NCBI GenBank assembly: GCA_904063045.1
Contig: CAJFCJ010000003.1
Coordinates: 248,001-312,000, forward strand
DNA from: Dimorphilus gyrociliatus
Lineage: Eukaryota; Annelida; Polychaeta; Dinophilidae
Direction: 5' to 3'
DNA: 64,000 nt
Shown here one piece after another: positions 45,761-57,619 of this stretch. The notes under the pieces were generated by a model. The model was not told the origin of the DNA, made no database searches, and was given only the letters and a program-made list of their open reading frames with translations. The position numbers and the translations under genes are program-made. Position 1 is the first letter of the stretch; every line of letters begins with the position of its first letter.

Positions 45761-46871
45761 ATGGGTTTGATTAATGCTGCAAGTAAGATAACCTGAAGAT
45801 GGCAGTTATTTTTTGTATCGACATTTACTTACAAGCCACCTGTTTATATTCAATGACTACAATGATGTAGGGTGAAAAAATTCTAATTCCTATACATCTA
45901 ATAGAAACATGTACTGTAAGAAAAACATTAAGTAAATATATTGCTATATAACAATCAAAGCTTTATATATATACATGTTATAGTCAGTCCCCATGTATAC
46001 TGTATATACAATTTTATTACATAGTCTTTTTCAGGGTAAATTTTTGTCTATGTACTCAAATACATCAATACAAGTATAACTGATATTTTAGATGATTAAA
46101 CAGTATATGGGCATTGTCAATTCGTATTTAGAGACTTAAAAACTCTTCACATTCTCTCTCCACTGACTGCCTTACTGTTACATAAATTATACCTTTGAAC
46201 TCTATTTTAAGTAGATATATTCAAATTAGCCAAAAAGTAAAATAGTCAATTTGTGTGCATATTTCGTTAACTTTTCCTTTTGTCGTGTCTCTAACCCCAA
46301 CTTTTTCTTTTTTTACCATCATTCTCTCCACTTCAAAATAGAGTAGAAACGAAGAAACAGAAACTTATTAATTGTAATGTAATAATAAATTTTGCCTTTA
46401 ACAATCCCTTTCCTTATAAAGTCAGTATACCCTTTGAGGTATTCAGTAGCGACAATTTTCTTCCCTTCAGATGATATAAACAATTCTTTTTCATTCTTAG
46501 AAAAACCTCGTCTATTCTTTTTATTATTGTTTCAACCCAATTTATATTTATAGGCCGATTTAATTAAAATTAAAAGCGTTTTATTACTTTTACACACATT
46601 TTTTATTATTTCACGCAATTTATTCTTTACGGAAAAGAAAAAAACTTACTTAATGTGTTTTTCGATTTAAAACCTTTTTCGGGTAGGCCTAAAATATTAA
46701 TTGGAATAAATTAATTTATTCATTTGAAAAAATTCACCAAAATATGAGATTGCTGTATATACTAATAGATACGCCTACTTTCTCTTTCCTTAAGTTATTG
46801 CCATAGATGCATTATACCTTATTCGAGTGAAAATCTGCAATTCCCCAAATTGGTATAAACTAACAGGAATA

Positions 46872-46927
46872 AGAGAGAGACACAGGCAGACAGAGACACA
46901 GACAGAGACAGAGACAGACAGACAGAC

Positions 46928-46962
<35 letters not shown>
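46872..46962. repeat. (ACAG)n/(AG)n compound microsatellite
   Basis: About 90 bases of CAGA/GACA tetranucleotides followed by pure AG. On the minus strand it reads as Ser-Leu and Ser-Val repeats, which is not a gene. Confidence 0.9.
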
Positions 46963-46964
<2 letters not shown>

Positions 46965-47223
46965 TAAGAGACACTAATGCTCTGATACTGTAATAGAAGA
47001 GTAGAGGAGAGAAGGGGGTGAGAAAGATTTGTAGGCACTCTGTTTATTTTATTCAGTATCTTCAAAGTTACTTAGAGGTTTCTTTGTTTTTTTCAACTTT
47101 TCTATGAATAATTGAGTGGTTTTTTAAAAGATACCTCTTTCAATTATTAATAGTTATCAAATATTTTGCTATAATGCACAGACTAAAGAATACTGAATAA
47201 AGTAACTAAGGGAAAAGAAAGAG

Positions 47224-47270
47224 GCGGTGGTGGTGGTGGTGGTGATGGGGTTAGGGGGAGGGTGGGGGGG
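47224..47270 (+). repeat. (GGT)n and G-run cluster, G-quadruplex candidate
   Basis: Six GGT units lead into four G-runs: GGGG TTA GGGGG A GGG T GGGGGGG at 47247-47270. This meets the G3+N1-7 quadruplex rule with very short loops, in a region that is otherwise more than 65 percent A/T by eye. Confidence 0.75.
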
Positions 47271-50200
47271 AAAAGAAGAAGATGGAATTATTAGCGAGTA
47301 AAACTTAATAAAAGGATATTTTCTACATGCATTAGAAGGTTAATCAATAGTGAGTAAATATCCTTTTCAGTATATATCATATGCTTTAATTGACTACTTG
47401 TTGAACGATCTATGAAATTACTATAACTAACTTATTAAAATAAAGCCATTCTTTAAGAAAACGGTATGAATGGAAAGTTGTTGTTGGTTTGTATTGTGGT
47501 TGAAAAGAAAAGATAAAGAGAAGAATAAAGTGCGAAATTTGGAAGGTTAGTAAGGACAAATTAAAGTTAAAACTATTTATCATTTGTACACAAGATTACG
47601 TTTTGCTTTGAGGGAAAACGATTAACATTATTATCTAGTCAGGAAAAGAGACGCTTAAGGAATAACTTGGAAAAGTATAAGTGGAAATGATCGGATATTA
47701 AAGAAAAAAGTAGAAATAAATCATAAGTTTCCCTTTAACTAAATTAGATAATATCATTTATAGTCATAAATATTATGAGTTTTTATTACTAAAGGGGATA
47801 AGCCTCTATCTCGTTTAAATACTATAGAAATAAATTAAAGAAACAAAGGATTGGACAATACATCTCTTTTAACTTTATTTTATCATTATAATTTATTCAA
47901 ATTTATTACCATATATCACTTGCTTTCGATACGATTATTAAAGGGAGAAACAACGGCAACAGATCGAAATTTACCCGTTCAAATTGAATACAAAGTAAAC
48001 GTATTGATTCATTTGCACCTAATAAAATGTAATAGTGTAAAAAATGAAGGAAAAATTAACATACTTGTATTGATAGATTTTTGTAGCTATTTAATAAAAT
48101 TTTATACACTAGAGTGCCTCTCTTTGCACGCAATACGTTAATGTACCTGGAGGCTCTATGGCGGCTATTTACCGTTTTCTAGTATCTGTCTTCAGAAAAT
48201 CAATACGACTGAAAAAAACGTGTTTTTATGGTCCTTACTCTCACTTACTCCTTAGCTCTCCTAGTCACTCACTCGCTTACCATTTCTTTCTATTTGCCAG
48301 TTTTATTCGCTACCTCGTTCCTTCTTTGTTCTTTAATTCCTTCTATCCATCCATCCATCCATCTATCTGTCTATCTATCTATCTATCCCTCTGTTTGTCC
48401 CGTTCTCCCTCTACTTGATTTTCTTTCTATCACTACCGCCTTTTTGCGAAATTATAATTATTTTTGCCCTTTACTCAATGCTAAAGTTTTTTGTTAAGTA
48501 TATATTTATTATTATATTTATCCATCAGTCAAACTGGATTTTATTTATTTTCCAGTCTCTCTTTTCTATGTAACTTGTCAATTTTGTTCTTTTTCTTTTT
48601 CTTTATACTTAATTTTTAATCATTCTTTACACTCTTCCCCTTAAAGAAATCACTTTTGCATAAAAAAAACATATAATAAAAATCCACTTTTAGTAAACAA
48701 TGATAAATATATTCATTTAAAATAATCAATAATTCATTAATAGACTTAATCAATAGTGTGTTTTACCTTTTATTCTTTCGTTTTTTAGACATTTCATAAT
48801 TGTAAAAAATATACTTGAACCATTTAAAGATTTTGAACAATTGTTTGTTTATGTTGTTTACAAAGTTTAACATTACCGTACGCATTCATACACACACACA
48901 CACACATACATACACTAACTATATTTATAAGATATTTTAATATTTGCACCGAGGGCTGGATTTTGTCGAAATACTTATTTTTAAGATTATACTTTTCCAT
49001 TAAAATAAATTGATTAGTCCTTTAAAAGTTGTTAATGTTGTTGTTATGAGTAATAAGAAAAAATGTAGAATAAAGAAAAGAGACGCCTCGAATATTTAAT
49101 CAAATGGAGACAAAATTAGATGCTTGATGAAATATTAAAAAGCGAGATTGATATGTTAAAAATGATAGAAAAAAGTGAAAGAGTAAGCAAAGTATTTAGT
49201 TATATAAATCTTGTAACATTGTACAATTGTTAATTTACTTTATTCTTGATATTCCCTCTCATGATTGTCTTCCATAGGGAAATTTTAGGGCTTTTCATTG
49301 GAAAATGAAAACCACTGAGGAAAATTTATCCCAGGGTGTACAGAGGAAAACAACAATTTTATTATATTTGATAGTAGCCCGATTATATAGCAGAGAAAAA
49401 TAAAGGGAAAGCGCGTGATATTAGAGGGAAAGATGCATAAAATATATCTTTTATTTATCCCTATAATAAGGCCTATATACCGAATATATATATATACATA
49501 TATACTATATACATAGCAATTTGTGTGTTTTACTATTGCTCCTTAATTTTCGTAGCGAGAATTTCAATAGGAATTCAACGCATAGTATAAAATAACAGGA
49601 AGAGCAACGGAAGTAACTAGCGATCAAATCATAAATACAAACGGCACACCGCATAAAAAGTAATAATAATGATAATTCATAAGGAAGGCAACCGGTACTA
49701 TCCGGCAAAAATGAAGTGTGAGAAAGAGGAAATGTCATTAAAACTCTACATAGTTCTTTCCCTTAAAACGCATTCTCTTCTATCTGTCTCTGCCTACGTC
49801 TCTCGGTCGTCTTCCTATCAGTTGATTAAAATATACTGTAAACAGTATATATATAAACTGTATATAAACTACACGTCTGTAAATTTTATGTCATTTTTTT
49901 GTCTGCAATAAAATTGCAGTTTACATGAAAGAGAGTTTAAAGTTCAACTTGTTCACTTATATATTCAAAGAGATTATTTATACTAGTATATTACATATCA
50001 TACTGTCTATATAGAGTTTGCATACTATATATAAGTTTTTAATAAATATTACCCATAATTAAATCATTATATACACTATACAGTATATCCTAAAAAATAT
50101 GATTTATGCTTATATGCTACACTAAACCTATATTACATAAACTTGCTTAGTTTTAGTCTTCAAAAACCTTTCTTTGGATTGACGCATTTTTTTTTCACTT

Positions 50201-50558
50201 GTTTTTCTGCTTCAGCAACTGGTTCTAATCTAACTTTCATGCCTTATCCTATCTCCTCTTTAGGTTGATTTTAATATATAAATACTATATATACAATATA
50301 TATGTAGAGAGAGAGAGATTGTCTATGCAGGAAAATCTCGCCTAAAACTACAATAAGAAGCTGTTTCTATGGGGTTTTATTTCGGGGAATGCAAGTTGGT
50401 TAGATAGTCCATTTATTTATATATAGACTAATAGTACGCATTAAAAATCTTGATATTAACGAAAAGAGAACAGTTCTATAGTATTAGTGTACTTAAGGAA
50501 TATTCTGATTAATTAGAAAAAAAGCCCTAAAAGACTATAATAGCGTTAATTTATTATA

Positions 50559-50780
50559 CAGTCGCGATATTAAGTAATTATAAGAAGAGTAAAAATGTCT
50601 AAAAATCAAAATATTTTGATTTAGGAATAAAGTGTATGGTTGTGAATATTTTTTTCTATAGGATAGATGACTTGTGAAACATGATGGAAAATTTCAGATA
50701 AATATCTATATTTTAAGAATCAATTTATCTTTCTTTTTTACCATAAATATGAATTTAGACAGCTATTAAGTAATTATAAC
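50559..50780 (+). repeat. Left inverted repeat with two direct repeats (IR/DR)
   Basis: The outer end (50559-50583) and inner end (50760-50780) of this arm share the core TATTAAGTAATTATAA, preceded by CAG. The arm matches the reverse complement of 51941-52162 with scattered substitutions. This outer-plus-inner arrangement is the IR/DR organisation known from Sleeping Beauty-type Tc1 elements. Confidence 0.9.
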
Positions 50781-50890
50781 ATCATCATTATGACCTCATA
50801 ATTATGAGTAGTATCATTGAAAAACAATTTGGTCTACAAATATTGTTCCCTTGAACTTACAACATACAATTCTTTTGGAAATATTAAAAA

Positions 50891-51850
50891 ATGCATCAGC
50901 TATCTTTAGAAATCTGCAAAGATATCCTGTTCCACTTAAGCAGGCCAAAATTGACCATTCAAGGCATAACAGCAAAATTTAATTGCAGCCCAGTTACAGT
51001 GCAGAATATAAAGAATCAGTTCAAGCAATTTAAAACAATAAATGACCTGCATATGTCTGGTAGACCACATAAAATCGCCAGCAACTCACAAGAACATGTA
51101 GATCAACCCAAAATCGACAGCTAGAGGTATTCTAGAAATACTGAAATTCCTATTCAGTATCACTATCTAGTGTGAAAAAAATCCTATGTAAGTACAAACT
51201 TCTATGGCAGAATTGCTGCAAAGAAGCCAGCCCTAAATAGAAAGCAAATTAAAAACAGAATAGAATTTTGCAAATAAAAACTTAAATGGAGTTCAGATAC
51301 ATGGAGAAAAGCAATGAAAGCAAGATTAAACTGGATCTTCATTGTTAGGTGGCCAGTTGGTAAAAGAGATGATCCAAAATATACAACTAAAACAGTAAAG
51401 TTTGGTGGTGGTAGCATCATGGTCTTTGGATTCAAAAAATAATAAGGAAAGAGAGGACTCTGCAAGGTTCCTACTAGAATGAATGCAGATGACTATATAG
51501 TTATACTCTCAGAAAATGTGTTGCCTACCTACAAATGGGGAGAAATTTTCCAGCAAGATGGAGTGAGCTGCCATACAGCAAAAAGAACTATTGCATACAT
51601 CAAGAATGAGATGAAAATGCTAGAAAACTGGCCTGCAAATAGTCCAAATATTAACATTATTGAGCCCATTTGAGGTATTTGCAAGAAAAAAAGCATGCTC
51701 AGACAGCCTAGAAATTTGAAAGAGCTGTGGGAAATTTTTGAGAAGGAATTTTTCAAAATATCAAATTTTGAGATACAGGGATTGTATGCCTCTATTGAAA
51801 GGAGGCTAAATGCAGCAAGAAAGGCAAAAGGCATACATACCAAGTATTAA
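50891..51850 (+). pseudogene. Tc1-family transposase, decayed
   Basis: A first frame from the ATG at 50891 gives 77 residues with an N-terminal helix-turn-helix resembling paired-type DNA-binding (LTIQGITAKFNCSPVTVQNI) and the GRP hinge motif (SGRPHK). The frame then breaks. Recognisable Tc1 segments follow: VGKRDDPKYTTKTVKFGGGS, then IFQQDGVSCHTA with the second catalytic Asp, and WPANSPNINIIEP with the final Glu. Asp and Glu are separated by exactly 34 residues, the DD34E spacing of the Tc1 family. The end reads ARKAKGIHTKY. The first catalytic Asp region is lost in a deletion near 51335-51350. In-frame stops are at 51122, 51279 and 51672, among others. Confidence 0.9.
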
Positions 51851-51940
51851 ATTTGAAAATTTTATCATTTACAATCATTTGCCTATCTAAAAATGTATAA
51901 GTAAAATAAAAAAAGTACTTTTGATGGACCTGATTGATTT

Positions 51941-52162
51941 GTTATAATTACTTAATAGCGGTCTAAATTCATAGTATTGTAAAAAAAAGAGTGAAAAACT
52001 GATCATTAAAATATAGATATTTTAAAAAATTTTGCCTGATGCCTCATAAGTCATCTCTCTTACAGAAAAAATTATTCCTAACCATAAACTTCATTTGTAA
52101 ATCAAGATATTTGGAATTTTAGATATTTTTACTCTTGTTATAATTACTTAATATCGCGACTG
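51941..52162 (-). repeat. Right inverted repeat with two direct repeats (IR/DR)
   Basis: A mirror of the left arm, also exactly 222 bp, with the inner repeat at 51941-51961 and the outer repeat at 52137-52162, each containing TTATAATTACTTAATA. The outer end finishes CGCGACTG before the TA duplication. Confidence 0.9.
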
Positions 52163-52164
52163 TA

Positions 52165-53422
52165 TAATAAAAAGGAAAGATATCTTATCTGTTATTTTAA
52201 TGATTTCTTTCTTTTATCATAAATAAAGTAAATTATTATTACAAAAGATAGAATTGTAATTTCTACTAATAAATTAATTAATCAAGCTATTAATTAATTA
52301 AGTAATTAATTATTTCATATCTCTATTATATTCTCGAATAATGTATTAATTTGTTTTCTTATCTGCCCACTTCTTTTTCCACCTTACACTCAGTCTCTAT
52401 ATGCACCTTTTAGTAAATCAGCATTAAATAATACTAAATGAACTAGTCTGGGGACTATTTATCTATTTTCCTTTTGCCCTTGCTAAAATCCTTCCACCAC
52501 GTGTTTGTCTGCAAGTTTTATGCCGTTTAACGGTAAAAATGTACAATAGGTGACACCACTACCGCACATAACCCTGGTTTTTCGACAATGTTCTTGTAGT
52601 AAGTAATATATATATGAAGAGAAAAAGAGAGAGGGAGAGAGAAAGAGTATACATATAACGCTAAATACTGTATATATACATATATATATACATTTATATA
52701 TACTGTATATATAAATCAACAGAAATAAGGAGGAAAGAAAATGCAGTAAAGGGTCTATAAAACATAATACAACTATGACCTTGTCATTTATATAGATCTT
52801 GGTAAAATTACAAATAAGCCTTTTTTAAGTATTAACGCAATGTTTGGAAGGTTGAAAATAATTAAAAAGAAGAAAGGAACGAAAGAGGAAAAGATGGGAA
52901 ATGAGTAAGGAAGATATTGTTAAAGAAACAGTAAATTCAAGAAAAACCGCCAATGTTTCTATTATTTTGTACTAGAGAAAATATTATATTAAATATACTC
53001 TTCTAACAAAAGAAATAAGAACTACTGTTCTTTCTCTTTCTTTATATAAAATAGAAGTTTATATGCATCGTTTAATAGGTGTTCCTTAATGATTGTAAAC
53101 AGTTGTAGGCTATTCTATTTTGCTTCTCTTTCTTTTTAACAATTCGGAATTGAAAGTACAAATTCTTTTGGCTATTTTTGAAAATCTAAAAATATGAATC
53201 TTTTTCGATTATTCCAAAAGTAAAACATTTTTCGGCCAATATCCCACAAAACAAGACTAAAAATAGATATTCCTATTTATAATAAAAACAGGCTCCAGAT
53301 AAAAGGCCCAATCTCTTTAGGGTCAGCCCGGTTGTTCAACGTTGTTTGAACTCTTATAACATTGAACTATCAAGGTTATTGCCTATGAGATTTTAGACTA
53401 CTTCAGCCTAGTAAGCTATCCA
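52165..53422. other. Region upstream of the nuclear-receptor gene
   Basis: No gene seen. It holds (TA)n with TACTGTATATA motifs at 52665-52710 and, close to the receptor start codon, a GC-richer stretch (53290-53400) with GGGTCA and TCAAGGTTA sequences that may belong to the promoter or 5' UTR. Confidence 0.5.
53370..53378 (+). promoter_or_regulatory. TCAAGGTTA, near-match to an extended nuclear-receptor half-site
   Basis: It differs by one base from TCAAGGTCA, the extended half-site bound by monomeric receptors and by NR6A/HR4-type proteins. It lies 45 bases upstream of the receptor gene's own ATG, so autoregulation is conceivable. It is a single short motif, so support is weak. Confidence 0.25.
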
Positions 53423-53838
53423 ATGAATATTAATTCTTTTATTACAATCGGTGATTGGCCGAATACTTCCGAAATTAGCTTTCACTCCCAGACCATGAAC
53501 GATAGCGGCCAGATCTCTTTTTTTGAATTAAAAACAAAAAAAAGAAAGCTAAGTGAACTTTCGGACGATAAAAGCGAGTTTAATGCACTTTCGTCAAACG
53601 AAAATTCTCAATTTTTAGAATCGGAAAAGTGCGAATTTTCAACAATTTTCTCAAATGATATTCCACAGAATTACGATAATGAAACTTTTTCGAAAGATCA
53701 AAGTTCAATTTCCACAATAAATAGTGAATTATCTGCACCATTGGATTTATGCATAAAAAAAGAGGAGGAGGAAATAGAATGCGCGATATGTTCCGATAAA
53801 GCAACGGGATTACATTACGGTATTTTAACATGCGAAGG
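53423..53838 (+). CDS. NR6A/HR4-type nuclear receptor, exon 1
   Basis: The first coding exon, 416 bases, encodes residues 1-138 plus two bases and ends at donor GAAGG|GTAATA. It begins [12 protein letters not shown], followed by Ser/Asn/Glu-rich, probably disordered sequence with a basic patch (KTKKRKL, residues about 37-43). At residues 106-114 a PLDLC motif is joined to IKKE: the first resembles the PxDLS CtBP-binding motif and the second fits the SUMO consensus. Residues 120-138 start zinc finger 1 (C120, C123, C137) with the ATGLHYGI block. The intron lies inside the P-box codon Gly139, between CE and GCKGFF. Confidence 0.9.
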
Positions 53839-55743
53839 GTAATACTTTTATTTCTCTATATTAACAATAAAGAAACAGTATGTTATTTATATAGATAATA
53901 AATAAATAATCTTTCAATTAAAAACTTTAAACTCGTTAAAAGACAAAGTAATTTAAAACTTTTTAAGTCAATTATATATAGACTGAATATGCATGCTAAG
54001 TATGTGTGCAATGTATTTGTTTTACTGTATTTACCTATGGGTATAAAGCTTATCTGTCTTTAATGCGTAATGTATAATGTGATTGTAGCAATAGTTGGAA
54101 AGATAGAGGGAGAAACTTTATCAAATGCAACTTTAAATCATAAAGTGATATTATAGAAAGAAAAAAAAACCAGGTATATCTGGGGCCTAGGAATATCACA
54201 GCTATATGCACAAAAAATATCAATATATAAATATATAACAAGAGAGAGAGAGAGAGAGAGGAAGGAAGGGAGGACGAAAATGAAAAGAACGAAAAGTTGT
54301 TTTTTATTAATAAAAACACATAAACATACGATTTTAATTTAGTATTTAGTTGATTTTTACAGTTTTTCCGTTCTTGAACACTGTACTTTATCGACTTTTT
54401 AATTAAATAAACAGCTTGCAGAATATATATATATGTATATATATATATACGATTATAGGTTAACCACCGCAGCGAGCATCTATCGCTCTAAACAGTATAC
54501 AATGTTTCTAGACAACAAAAAGAAATATAAATTGGATGGCCTAACTTTTTCAAGCCCAATTTATCTGGTTTTTTTTTAAAAAAAAAAAACTTGTAATAAA
54601 AACACTAATATTTCTGATAATAGAAAAGTTTGGTAAACTTTTTATAGGCTGAAAGTTTTATATTATCGGTAAATTGTCAAATATCCTTGTTGAATGGATG
54701 CTTTTTCTTTATATATATATATATATATATATAAACCAGACAAATATAACATGCTCACTTTATCGTTATGCTGGCCTATAATATTTATTTTGATTATTAA
54801 TTTATTCGTCAGATGCAAGGGATTCTTTAAAAGAACAGTTCAAAATAAAAAGATTTACGTCTGCACTGAGACTGGGAATTGTATTATTACAAAATTAAAA
54901 AGGAACAAGTGCCAATACTGTCGTTTTAAAAAATGTCTTAACGAGGGTATGGTCTTAGCGGCTGTTAGAGAAGATAGAATGCCTGGAGGTAGGAATAGTG
55001 GCGCCCTCTATGCGAATTGCGATTCAAAATATAAGAAATTAAGGAAAAAGATAAAAAAACAACCGAAACAGACATTGAATCTAAATGAAGGATCTACAAG
55101 AGATATTCAAGATTGGCTATCAAATTTTCATAATAAAACTAAAACGGAAGAGATTTGCGAATCGGCTAAAGTTGAATATCTAAGTAATGAGGAAGATTAC
55201 TTCCGTAATACTTTATCTTATATATCTCTTATTCAAACGATATCTAATTGCGAAAAGGATGAATTTCTTCCGACTGGCATCACGAGTTTGTATTCTGGCC
55301 AATTCGAAAATCAATTTGTTAATTACCTTGTACAATGGGCTGAAAAAATTCCATATTTTAAACAACTTTCTTTAGAGGAGCAGACAAAAGCCTTAATAGC
55401 CAAATGGCCTCAACTCTTAATGTTAATATATTCGGATAATAATTACTATTTGCCTAGGAATCATATTCAAATTATTGACGAACTTCGCGACTATTTCATT
55501 AATACCGGTATTAGTCGTATAGAAATAGGCCTACTAAAGGCATTTTTGTTGCTTTCTTCTAATAAAATTTACGGCGAAGAAGTAATAAAGACGTTGAAAT
55601 ATCATATATATTCAACAAATGGATTAGACAATTACGAAGAGAGAGTTGATAAGTTTTTGAATTTATTAAAATTTATAGAAATGGCGGCCGAAGAATTGGC
55701 AAAGAATAATTTACTCTTTTCACCCTTGTTACCTCTTGTTTAA
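53423..55743 (+). CDS. NR6A (GCNF/HR4)-type nuclear receptor, whole gene
   Basis: The two exons (53423-53838 and 54813-55743) join in phase to a 448-residue transcription factor. The DNA-binding domain spans residues 120-200 with eight zinc cysteines: C120, C123, C137, C140, C156, C162, C172 and C175. The P-box is EGCKGFFKR, and the C-terminal extension is [13 protein letters not shown], a signature I recall from insect HR4 and vertebrate GCNF. A basic hinge follows, then a divergent ligand-binding domain (about 285-448). These receptors bind TCAAGGTCA half-sites or DR0 repeats of AGGTCA and mostly repress, acting in germline and developmental timing. Orthology is inferred from the DBD alone. 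The length is close to vertebrate GCNF (about 480) and far below insect HR4. Confidence 0.88.
53839..54812 (+). other. Intron of the nuclear-receptor gene
   Basis: A 974-base intron splitting the P-box codon. It contains (AG)n at 54241-54261 and (TA)n runs at 54423-54448 and 54712-54735. No exon is seen within it. Confidence 0.8.
54813..55743 (+). CDS. NR6A/HR4-type nuclear receptor, exon 2
   Basis: Acceptor TTCGTCAG|A gives the exon start at 54813; the A completes Gly139, so the protein reads [11 protein letters not shown]. It encodes the rest of zinc finger 1, zinc finger 2 (C156 to C175, with QYCRFKKCL following) and the [10 protein letters not shown] box. A Lys-rich hinge follows ([12 protein letters not shown]). 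The ligand-binding domain shows the helix 3-5 signature: [12 protein letters not shown], about residues 319-330, and then [14 protein letters not shown] with W337. The C-terminal end ([10 protein letters not shown]) lacks the acidic residue of an AF-2 helix. Open sequence upstream of the acceptor is intronic. Confidence 0.92.
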
Positions 55744-56509
55744 TTAAGAAACAAATTCAAAGATTAAAAGTAAAGTATAAACGAACGAAACGTGTCATTA
55801 TAAAGAAAAACTATTATATTAATATACTGTGTATATACAGCTACATGTATTTTGTTGTAAATGTTGTACTCGATTGTGTTATTTGTTTGTTTGCTTTTTC
55901 TTTTTAATTCTTGCAGTTTTCTCTTTTCCCTCCTCCTCCTCCTCCTCCTCCTCCTCCTCCTCCTCCACCTTCTCATTCTCTTCCCTTCCCTCTCTCCTCT
56001 ATATCGAAACAGTAATTTAATTTTATTTTAAACGAATGAAAAGAGAAATAAGTGAAATGAGCATATAAAGAAAAGAAAATAAAGCCAAAATACAAACAAC
56101 TGCTGATTATTGCCTGCAAAAAGAAGACAATATATATATATATACTGTACAAGTAACTTTTTATTAACTGATTGGTTACAAAAGAAGAATGTAAACAAAA
56201 AAACATAAAAAAATATTAATAGCTCTATTTTTAACATTATTAAATAGAGAGGAAATATAAACGTATTGTTTCTTGGTTGTTGCCATAATTTGACAGAGTT
56301 TTTTTGTTTTTTCCTTTAAATAAATACTGTATAATAGTCTAAATATAGTATATATAGGCTTAGTTTTTTTCTCTTCTTCCTTGTTTATATTATTATTTTA
56401 ATAGTACTTTGATTTATTTTTTTTTAGTTTTGCATGTTTTATAATTATATTTAATATTCTTTCTTTTACTTTCTTTTCTCATTCATTCAAATCTCTTTGA
56501 ATAAACTTT

Positions 56510-56541
<32 letters not shown>

Positions 56542-57619
56542 TTTCTTATCTTTCATATGTTCAGTAATAGATGTATTTATGGTAGATATCAAATAACTCA
56601 TTTACTATTGTATATTAATACGACAGATTTAGTCTAAATTCCAAATAGTACTTTTTAATTGAATGAGGAAGATGTTAAAATTGTATTTCTAATAAACTGA
56701 AAATAAATGACCTTGAATATTACATACTGTGTACAATTATATAGCGAATTTTATCATCTCTTCTATAGAACATGTAAGCAAATCATCACATATTTCGTTT
56801 ATGAATTTGTTTTTTAAAAAAACAAAATATCGTTTATTTTTTATATATGTACTTGTAATTAATCCTATCAATGGTGGATAGTTTAGCTATTTTAAACACG
56901 GCCTTTTCATAGTCTATGATCCTTGACGAAACACTAATGACAACCGTAAATCACTGGGGAATGTTCTCCAAAATTCGTAATAAAGAGGAGAGTATAGTTT
57001 AAAAAGAACCACATAATAAATGATAAATATAAATAATTATAAGATTAGAACTCTAATTGTAATCGATATGCATTAATATGTTTCCTTCTAATTTCATATA
57101 AAATTTCCGAGTATTCTTTACAGTTCGCATGAATAACCTAATATAAATATAGCTAATCAATGCTACAATGATTATTCATCCGTTAGATAAGTTAATTGTT
57201 ATAACATTTTTCTTTTTCTGTATAAACATTAATAATTTCTAATTTATCTAAAAACTTATCAAAGTTCATTAAATTATTCATTCAATACAATTTCGTTCAT
57301 CATCTTTTTCTGTTGTTAATTTGGGATTATTTAAGGAAAGTTGCTAGATTTAGATATTAGAAAGACTTTTGTCGAGTCAAGTGTATATATAAACAAAATA
57401 TCATATCTGTACAATTGTTATTGTTGTTAATATTAGCGTATATCATATTTTATCATTTATGACCAACATGTAAATGTACCAGAATTATAAATCTGTGCCT
57501 ATATATCATTACAATACATTTCCTACCTTAATCGGTATACCATTTTAATTATTCTACTTTTCTATTAAAACTCGATTATTGTTTCGCTATTCTCTTTCCA
57601 AAGTAAACTATAATTCTAC
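55744..57619. other. Downstream of the nuclear-receptor gene
   Basis: No gene is supported. It contains a (TCC)n trinucleotide array (55931-55968), which reads as poly-Ser or poly-Arg, a (TC)n/(TATC)n array (56509-56540) and several possible AATAAA signals, the first on the plus strand at 56078-56083. Confidence 0.55.
55931..55968. repeat. (TCC)n trinucleotide repeat
   Basis: About twelve TCC units, about 190 bases past the nuclear-receptor stop codon and so probably within its 3' UTR if that UTR extends to the AATAAA at 56078. Confidence 0.85.

Larger units (their letters stand above)
45761..50558. other. Intergenic region upstream of the RhoGEF gene
   Basis: No supported gene. Frames of 77-96 codons here are low complexity or lack any domain or splice support. 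Contents: an (AGAC)n/(AG)n array at 46872-46962, a G-quadruplex candidate at 47247-47270, ATCC/TATC repeats near 48345-48386, an (AC)n run near 48890-48905, and several TATACTGTATATA-type motifs between 45960 and 50090. Confidence 0.55.
50559..52162 (+). mobile_element. Tc1-like (Tc1/mariner) DNA transposon, inactive, with IR/DR ends
   Basis: The element is complete from end to end: 1604 bp bounded by CAGTCGCG...CGCGACTG and flanked by TA at 50557-50558 and 52163-52164, the TA target duplication of this superfamily. It carries two terminal inverted repeats of 222 bp that still match over most of their length, and one transposase gene in the plus orientation. The transposase is broken by stops, frameshifts and a deletion, so the copy cannot move itself. 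Its ends are intact enough that it might be mobilised in trans. It sits between the RhoGEF and nuclear-receptor genes. Confidence 0.95.

Noticed and set aside
47851-48141. 96-codon plus-strand frame
   Set aside because: Ile/Leu/Asn/Lys-rich composition typical of random AT-rich sequence, with a non-ATG start and no motif.
54694-54812. Open sequence upstream of nuclear-receptor exon 2, including an ATG at 54694
   Set aside because: It translates TA repeats and intron. The acceptor at 54811-54812 restores the conserved CEGCKGFFKR P-box only when exon 1 is joined at 54813.
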